A stretch of 64,000 nucleotides of DNA from Embleya sp040629175. Its GTDB lineage: Bacteria; Actinomycetota; Actinomycetes; Streptomycetales; Streptomycetaceae. The stretch lies in the NCBI RefSeq assembly GCF_040629175.1, contig NZ_JBEXUX010000011.1, forward strand, positions 124,001 through 188,000, in the 5' to 3' direction. The notes below the pieces were generated by a model. That model was not told the origin of the DNA. It made no database searches and saw nothing but the letters and a program-made list of their open reading frames with translations. The position numbers and the translations under genes were made by a program. Positions 59,753 to 64,000 of the stretch are shown in pieces; the stretch's first letter is position 1, and every line of letters starts with the position of its first letter.

Positions 59753-62470
59753 ATGTCGCGACGGCGATCATGCGCGTCGCGCTACAACGGGTGCCCGCGC
59801 CACCCGACGGATCGAGACATGATGTGGGCAGGCCCGCTCCGGCGGCTCGTTACGGTCGCATCGGGGCTTCTGCTCGCGGCGGTAGCGCTTCCCCTCCTTG
59901 CCGCACCCGCACCCGCACCCGCACTCGCAGGCGCGGCCGAACCCGACGGAAACGGCTGCGCGGCGTGGATGCTCGGCGAGGCACAAGTGTCCTCGTCGGT
60001 GCGAATACGACACGACGGGCAGGACTACTCGAGTGCCACCAGCACGACGAGCATTCGGATCCCGCGGACATGGGAGCGCGCGGGGGATCTCCTGCTCGAC
60101 AGCGCCTCCCCACGCTACCGATCCGCCATGCGCTGCCTGCTGCTTCGACCCGACGACTTCCGGTGGGCGCGCCCGGCCGAACAACGAAGCCGGAAACCTA
60201 CAGTCGCCGTCGAGGGGCCGTGGATCCACGTCGAGGACAGCGTCAGCACATGGATCTACGACGGACAGGTCCACGGCTTCGGTCCCTGGCGCATCGAACC
60301 GGGCATCAGGTGGTGGACGCTCGTGCTGGATCGGCCACCGGCGCTTGCGGGTTCGTGGTGGCAGAACGTACGCGTGAACCTGGGCGGACGGCCGGCCCGA
60401 GCCATCTCCCCCACACCCGATTCCGGCTCGCCGACCGAACTGGTGTGGAGCGCCGAAACAGGGGAGGGGGCGCCGCAGGTACGTATACGGCTGAGCCCTC
60501 CGGCCACGAAAGCCCTCGCGGCCCGATGGAGCCGATACCCGTGGACCATCTACAGCGCCGTCGGCTGGTACGCCTGGGAGGCCGCCCTGGTCGTCCTGAC
60601 CCTGGTCGCCGCCCGGCGCTTACGCAAGGATCCCCTGCCGCCCGCGCCGACGGCGGCGCAGACCGCGAGCCTGCGAGCCCTCCTCCAGTGGTCCGGCCTG
60701 GCCCTCGCGCTCAGCCTGGTCCTCCTGGTGAGCAGCAACGCCTACGCCGCCGCCGAGTCACTCACCGACACGAGTTACTGGACGAACCACCGCGGCAACC
60801 ACCAATTGCTCCTGTCGGCGCTGCTCGGCCTGCTGTTGTGCCGGTTCGCCGGGCCCGCGATCGGTGCCCGCGCGGCCGTACGGGGCGCCGCCGTTACGGT
60901 CGCCGCCGTCGCGTTGCTGCCCGGGGCCTTCGGCCTGCCACCGTCTTTGTCGACGGGCCCGAGCGCCTCCGGCGAACCGCCCCACCGGGTCGGCACCCAC
61001 GGCCTCGTCGCGCTGGGCATCGCGTGCGCGTGCGTCGTCTTCATCTGGCTGGTCGGTCTCACCGCGAGCGCCCTGCGCCTGTGGCGAACACCGACCGGCC
61101 CGAGCGCGGGCAATCCGGTCTCCTTCAAAGGCGCGATCCTCGGCACGCTCGGCGTCGTCTCCCTCGTCATCCCCACCGCGAGCGTGTGGGCCGCGGAACA
61201 GCGCCGGCGACGCGACACCTGGTTGAGCGGAACCGGCGACGCCTACAACGCCCTCCACCGAGGTGCCCTCCTCGACGATCTGACCCGGCTCGCGTCGGAT
61301 TGGCCCGACGAGGTGCGCCCGAGCCTGTGGTGGTGGTCGACCTTCGCGCTGTTCGCGGTGATGCGCTCGCGCACGCAGGCCCCCGGCGCGTCCACGATGG
61401 CCCCTCGCGGGTCGGAACGCTTCGCCATACGAGTGCTGTTCCTCCTGGTGGTGGCCCCGGTCATCGGTTCCTACGCGGGTGTGCCGTTGCCGCTGCTGTC
61501 CCTGCTCCTGACCTGGGCGGGTCTGTCCGCGCTGCTCGCGTTCGGCGAACGACACTCGATCCTCGCCCGAGAGATTCTCCCGCACACATCCCTTCACGCC
61601 GTAGTCGACGAGACCCACCGACGGCGCATGATCGAGTCCGCACGCCGGCAACGCGAACTGCACGCCCGGCTGCGCCGTCTCGAACAGGGCCAGGACGACA
61701 GTCGACGACTGGTTCTCGAACGCGAGCTGGACCGCCTGCATCGCTGGCCCACACCCACACCCACGCCCCCCACCTCCGGCGGGCCCCGACGTTCCCCACT
61801 CCCGGCCTCCGTATCGCCGGTCGACATCGCGCTGTCCTGGGGCCCCCGCCCGACCTGGTGGGGCAACGCCCGCCGTGCCTCGTTCTTCGCGGGCATGACC
61901 GGCATCCCGGCCACAGCCGTGATGTTCTGGGCCGAGAGAATCAAGGGCGATCTCCGAACGAACCTCACATACGATCGCCACGCCCTGCTCGATTCGATCA
62001 CGGACCTGGCCTCCTGGCAGGTCACCTGGGCCGGGGCGGGGTTCGTCCTCGGCGCCCTGTGGCGGATCCTGCCCGGACGGCGCGGACCGATGCGCGCGCT
62101 CTGCCTGTCCGCGGTTTACGCCCTCCCCGTCCTTTTCGACCGCATGCTCAACACGGCCTTCCACCAGGCAGTCGGAAACCTCACGCTCGCGACCGCCCTA
62201 TTGCTGCTGATCCTGACCGTCACCGGCATAGCCATGGACATCGACACCTTCCGCGTCGAACGCAGGTATTGGCCCACCCGAGCGGGACTGCTGCTCTCGC
62301 TCTACCAATTGCGTACGGCGTCGATCCAGATCGCCTTCCTCATCGCCCAACTCGCGGCCATCCTGTCGATTTGGCAGCAGGTACGGCACGGCTCGCCCGC
62401 AGCCCCGGAGCCCGACCCACTCGACGGAACGGGCGCGCCCGCCCCGGCCGCACCCGGCGCCGGCGGCTGA
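59753..62470 (+). CDS. Large multi-pass membrane protein (DUF6185-like)
   Basis: About 905 residues. After a basic start comes a signal-peptide-like segment (RRLVTVASGLLLAAVALPLL) and an outer domain of about 230 residues. Then there are many hydrophobic helices in two clusters (about residues 265-620 and 725-870), separated by a basic coiled region (RRQRELHARLRRLEQGQDDS). The layout resembles an actinomycete membrane family annotated DUF6185; I am fairly but not fully sure. ATG 59753 is taken for its AAGAAGG site; ATG 59819 would give a more usual signal peptide. Function unknown. Confidence 0.8.
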   Translation: MSRRRSCASRYNGCPRHPTDRDMMWAGPLRRLVTVASGLLLAAVALPLLAAPAPAPALAGAAEPDGNGCAAWMLGEAQVSSSVRIRHDGQDYSSATSTTSIRIPRTWERAGDLLLDSASPRYRSAMRCLLLRPDDFRWARPAEQRSRKPTVAVEGPWIHVEDSVSTWIYDGQVHGFGPWRIEPGIRWWTLVLDRPPALAGSWWQNVRVNLGGRPARAISPTPDSGSPTELVWSAETGEGAPQVRIRLSPPATKALAARWSRYPWTIYSAVGWYAWEAALVVLTLVAARRLRKDPLPPAPTAAQTASLRALLQWSGLALALSLVLLVSSNAYAAAESLTDTSYWTNHRGNHQLLLSALLGLLLCRFAGPAIGARAAVRGAAVTVAAVALLPGAFGLPPSLSTGPSASGEPPHRVGTHGLVALGIACACVVFIWLVGLTASALRLWRTPTGPSAGNPVSFKGAILGTLGVVSLVIPTASVWAAEQRRRRDTWLSGTGDAYNALHRGALLDDLTRLASDWPDEVRPSLWWWSTFALFAVMRSRTQAPGASTMAPRGSERFAIRVLFLLVVAPVIGSYAGVPLPLLSLLLTWAGLSALLAFGERHSILAREILPHTSLHAVVDETHRRRMIESARRQRELHARLRRLEQGQDDSRRLVLERELDRLHRWPTPTPTPPTSGGPRRSPLPASVSPVDIALSWGPRPTWWGNARRASFFAGMTGIPATAVMFWAERIKGDLRTNLTYDRHALLDSITDLASWQVTWAGAGFVLGALWRILPGRRGPMRALCLSAVYALPVLFDRMLNTAFHQAVGNLTLATALLLLILTVTGIAMDIDTFRVERRYWPTRAGLLLSLYQLRTASIQIAFLIAQLAAILSIWQQVRHGSPAAPEPDPLDGTGAPAPAAPGAGG

Positions 62471-62834
62471 GACCCTGCCGAGTACCCGACGATGCGCACC
62501 TGGCTGTTCCGACTCGACAGGAGAGAGTCCAGCACCGAGGAACCTGCGGTCGAAAGCCCGCCGCTGAGCCGGGAGTCAGGCGGCCGCAGGTGTTCCGGGC
62601 CTCGGCCGGTGAGCCGACCCGCCAACTCGTCGCACCGGTGTCCCGTCGAGACCGACCACGCCCTCGAAGTAGCCGGCCTCGACCCGCGCGCCCGCGCCCC
62701 CGCGCGCCGCCGCCAGCGCCGACACCACGGCGCCCCGGGGCAGTTGCGCGCTCGGAGAGCTTGGTTTCCTGTCGGGCTTTCCTGAGATCCGCCGGTTGAT
62801 CACCGCCACCGTCGCCCCGTACGCCGCCCTGTTC
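62471..62834. other. Gap between membrane protein and transposase relic
   Basis: About 360 bases with shadow frames only. No terminal inverted repeat of an insertion sequence could be recognised here. Confidence 0.4.
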
Positions 62835-63268
62835 CTCTACGACGCCGCCAGAAAGATCAATGGCCGCAAGCGGCACCTGGTCGTCGACACGCGTGGGCTT
62901 CCCTCGCCGGTCATGGTCACCAGGGCCGACCTGAGCGACCGCGACGCCGCCGAGAAAATGTTGTTCAGGCTCGGGTTGATGCACCCCGAGATCACCATCG
63001 TCCGGGCGGACTCCGCGTACGCCGGCGCCCTCATCGAGTGGGCGACGGCCCACCTGAGGTTGACGATCAAGACCGTCAGTCGGCCCAGGAACGCGGTCGG
63101 TTTCGTCCTGTTGCCCCGCCGATGGGTGGTCGAAAGGTCGCTGGGGCCGGATCATGCACGCCCGCCGACGCGGGGGACTACGAGAGGCTGCCTCGGCACA
63201 GCGAGGCTTTGATCACGTGGGCCGCCATTACCCTCATGACGAGGAGGTTGGCCCGGCCCGGCCCGATC
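62835..63268 (+). pseudogene. IS5-family transposase relic
   Basis: The frame reads LYDAARKINGRKRHLVVDTR, the DDE-core start of IS5-type transposases (usually YDAAKKVNGRKRHIVVDT), then GLPSPVMVTRADLSDRDAAE, RADSAYAGALIEWA and PRRWVVERS. After a frameshift near 63140 the other frame supplies DYERLPRHSEALITWAAITL and MTRRLARPG, the C-terminus. The N-terminal third is missing. No ends or target duplication could be seen. Inactive. Confidence 0.78.
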
Positions 63269-63379
63269 AAGGATCGTTCCTCTTGCGCCGACGCCCCTCA
63301 TGCCACATGAAGATCGCGATCGGGACGATCACGATGGGGCCGATGGTTGCCGCGGATCGTCCCTACGTTCTCGAACTGC

Positions 63380-63862
63380 CTACCGGAGCGCGCCCTGGCG
63401 GGGCCCACCCGGGACAGGTGCCTCCCGGCGGGCGGCCGCGAGGATGAACATCGTCACTGCGGCGAGCCCGGGACCGTACGCACCGAGGGTCAGATACCTG
63501 GGGATTTCGTCGGCGCGGAAGCCGCCTCCGTCCGGGGCGGTGCACGTGAAGCCGAACGGCAGGATGCTGCCTTCGATGCCGTTGACGTGCCTCGACTTGT
63601 CCGCTCCGCCCGCGCGGATGCAGGCCTGGGGCGGGCTGGAATTCGTGCCGCCGTCGGTGGAATCCAGGATCGCAAATCCGACCGCCAGGAAGCCTACGGT
63701 GAAGAACGCCGCTGCGACGGCGCCTGTGAGAGAGGCGGCACCGAAGAGTACGTTCCGCTTGCCGGGTCTGCCGGCGGCATGGCGGATAAGAGTGGAAAGT
63801 CCGGTGACGGCAAGAATGAGGGAGGTGAAGGCAGCGATGAGTGCGAGAAGTAGATAGCCCAT
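63380..63862 (-). CDS. Small membrane protein of unknown function
   Basis: About 160 residues with three hydrophobic segments: GYLLLALIAAFTSLILAVTG (about 2-22), VLFGAASLTGAVAAAFFTVG continuing through FLAVGFAILD (about 37-67), and YLTLGAYGPGLAAVTMFILA (about 124-145). Between the second and third lies a 55-residue loop with two cysteines (QACIRAGG and GFTCTAPD) that may face outside. ATG 63862 or a GTG three codons earlier could be the start; neither has a good ribosome site. No family is recognised. Confidence 0.65.
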   Translation of the reverse strand: MGYLLLALIAAFTSLILAVTGLSTLIRHAAGRPGKRNVLFGAASLTGAVAAAFFTVGFLAVGFAILDSTDGGTNSSPPQACIRAGGADKSRHVNGIEGSILPFGFTCTAPDGGGFRADEIPRYLTLGAYGPGLAAVTMFILAAARREAPVPGGPRQGALR

Positions 63863-64000
63863 CAGTTGCACCGCGCCGGTGCCGACGATTCCATGTTCAT
63901 CATGAAGCGATGCTAGGGGACCTTGCCACCTGCGGTTCCCCGCGCGACGGGAACTTCCGCTCTCGTTCCTTAAGTTCGTACAAGCGGATTCCTCAACCGG

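Noticed and set aside
62835..63268. Intact insertion sequence
   Set aside because: The transposase lacks its N-terminus, is frameshifted, and no terminal inverted repeats or target duplication were found.
1..64000. tRNA, rRNA and riboswitch genes
   Set aside because: None recognised on reading either strand; a covariance-model scan would be needed to exclude small RNAs.

Overview
The window is very GC-rich, with coding density, GTG/TTG starts, 4-base start/stop overlaps (ATGA, GTGA), Tat and lipoprotein signals, and many one-gene regulators typical of a large-genome filamentous actinobacterium (Streptomycetaceae or a close relative; inferred from style, not from a marker gene). No rRNA, tRNA, CRISPR array or intact mobile element was found. 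Most of it reads as accessory chromosome: short catabolic cassettes, each with its own regulator, separated by decayed genes.

Region 1 (1-13.4 kb) is a catabolic cluster: a 4-hydroxyacetophenone-type Baeyer-Villiger monooxygenase, a putative Fe(II)/2-oxoglutarate-type oxygenase, a GntR/FCD regulator, a divergent aldehyde dehydrogenase, a zinc alcohol dehydrogenase followed by an enoyl-CoA hydratase and two acyl-CoA dehydrogenases, an orphan solute-binding lipoprotein and a SnoaL-like protein. Five GTAC-centred sites upstream of five transcription units suggest one regulon. Region 2 (13.4-18 kb) has a Tat-exported PhoD phosphatase behind a tandem 50-bp repeat, a LuxR relic, a methyltransferase and a membrane-anchored protein.

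Region 3 (18.2-28.4 kb) is the least explained part: a three-gene unit of a metallo-beta-lactamase-fold hydrolase, a 454-residue unknown protein and a 2317-residue protein built of about 130-residue repeats, a hydrophobic helical block and fibronectin-III-like modules, none with a signal peptide. Region 4 (28.4-31.7 kb) holds a leaderless PPOX gene, small or secreted unknowns, and relics of an M20 amidohydrolase and an FAD-linked oxidase.

Region 5 (31.7-49.5 kb) is a series of regulator/enzyme pairs with recognisable operators: PadR with amidohydrolase-VOC-dehydrogenase; CGNR protein with an alpha/beta hydrolase; XRE-cupin with a ThDP enzyme; HxlR with a quinone-oxidoreductase-like enzyme; TetR with an amidohydrolase_2 enzyme; TetR with an overlapping acyl-CoA dehydrogenase and kinase pair resembling the LvaC/LvaA (ACAD10/11) 4-hydroxyacyl-CoA pathway.

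Region 6 (50.2-53.2 kb) is a decayed island in which four neighbouring genes (menC/NAAAR-like, GNAT, PLP fold-II enzyme, PucR regulator) are all truncated or frameshifted. Region 7 (53.4-64 kb) holds a MarR gene behind four palindromes, several proteins of unknown function, a probably frameshifted zinc metalloprotease, a DUF4232-like lipoprotein, a large multi-pass membrane protein, an IS5-type transposase relic and a small membrane protein.
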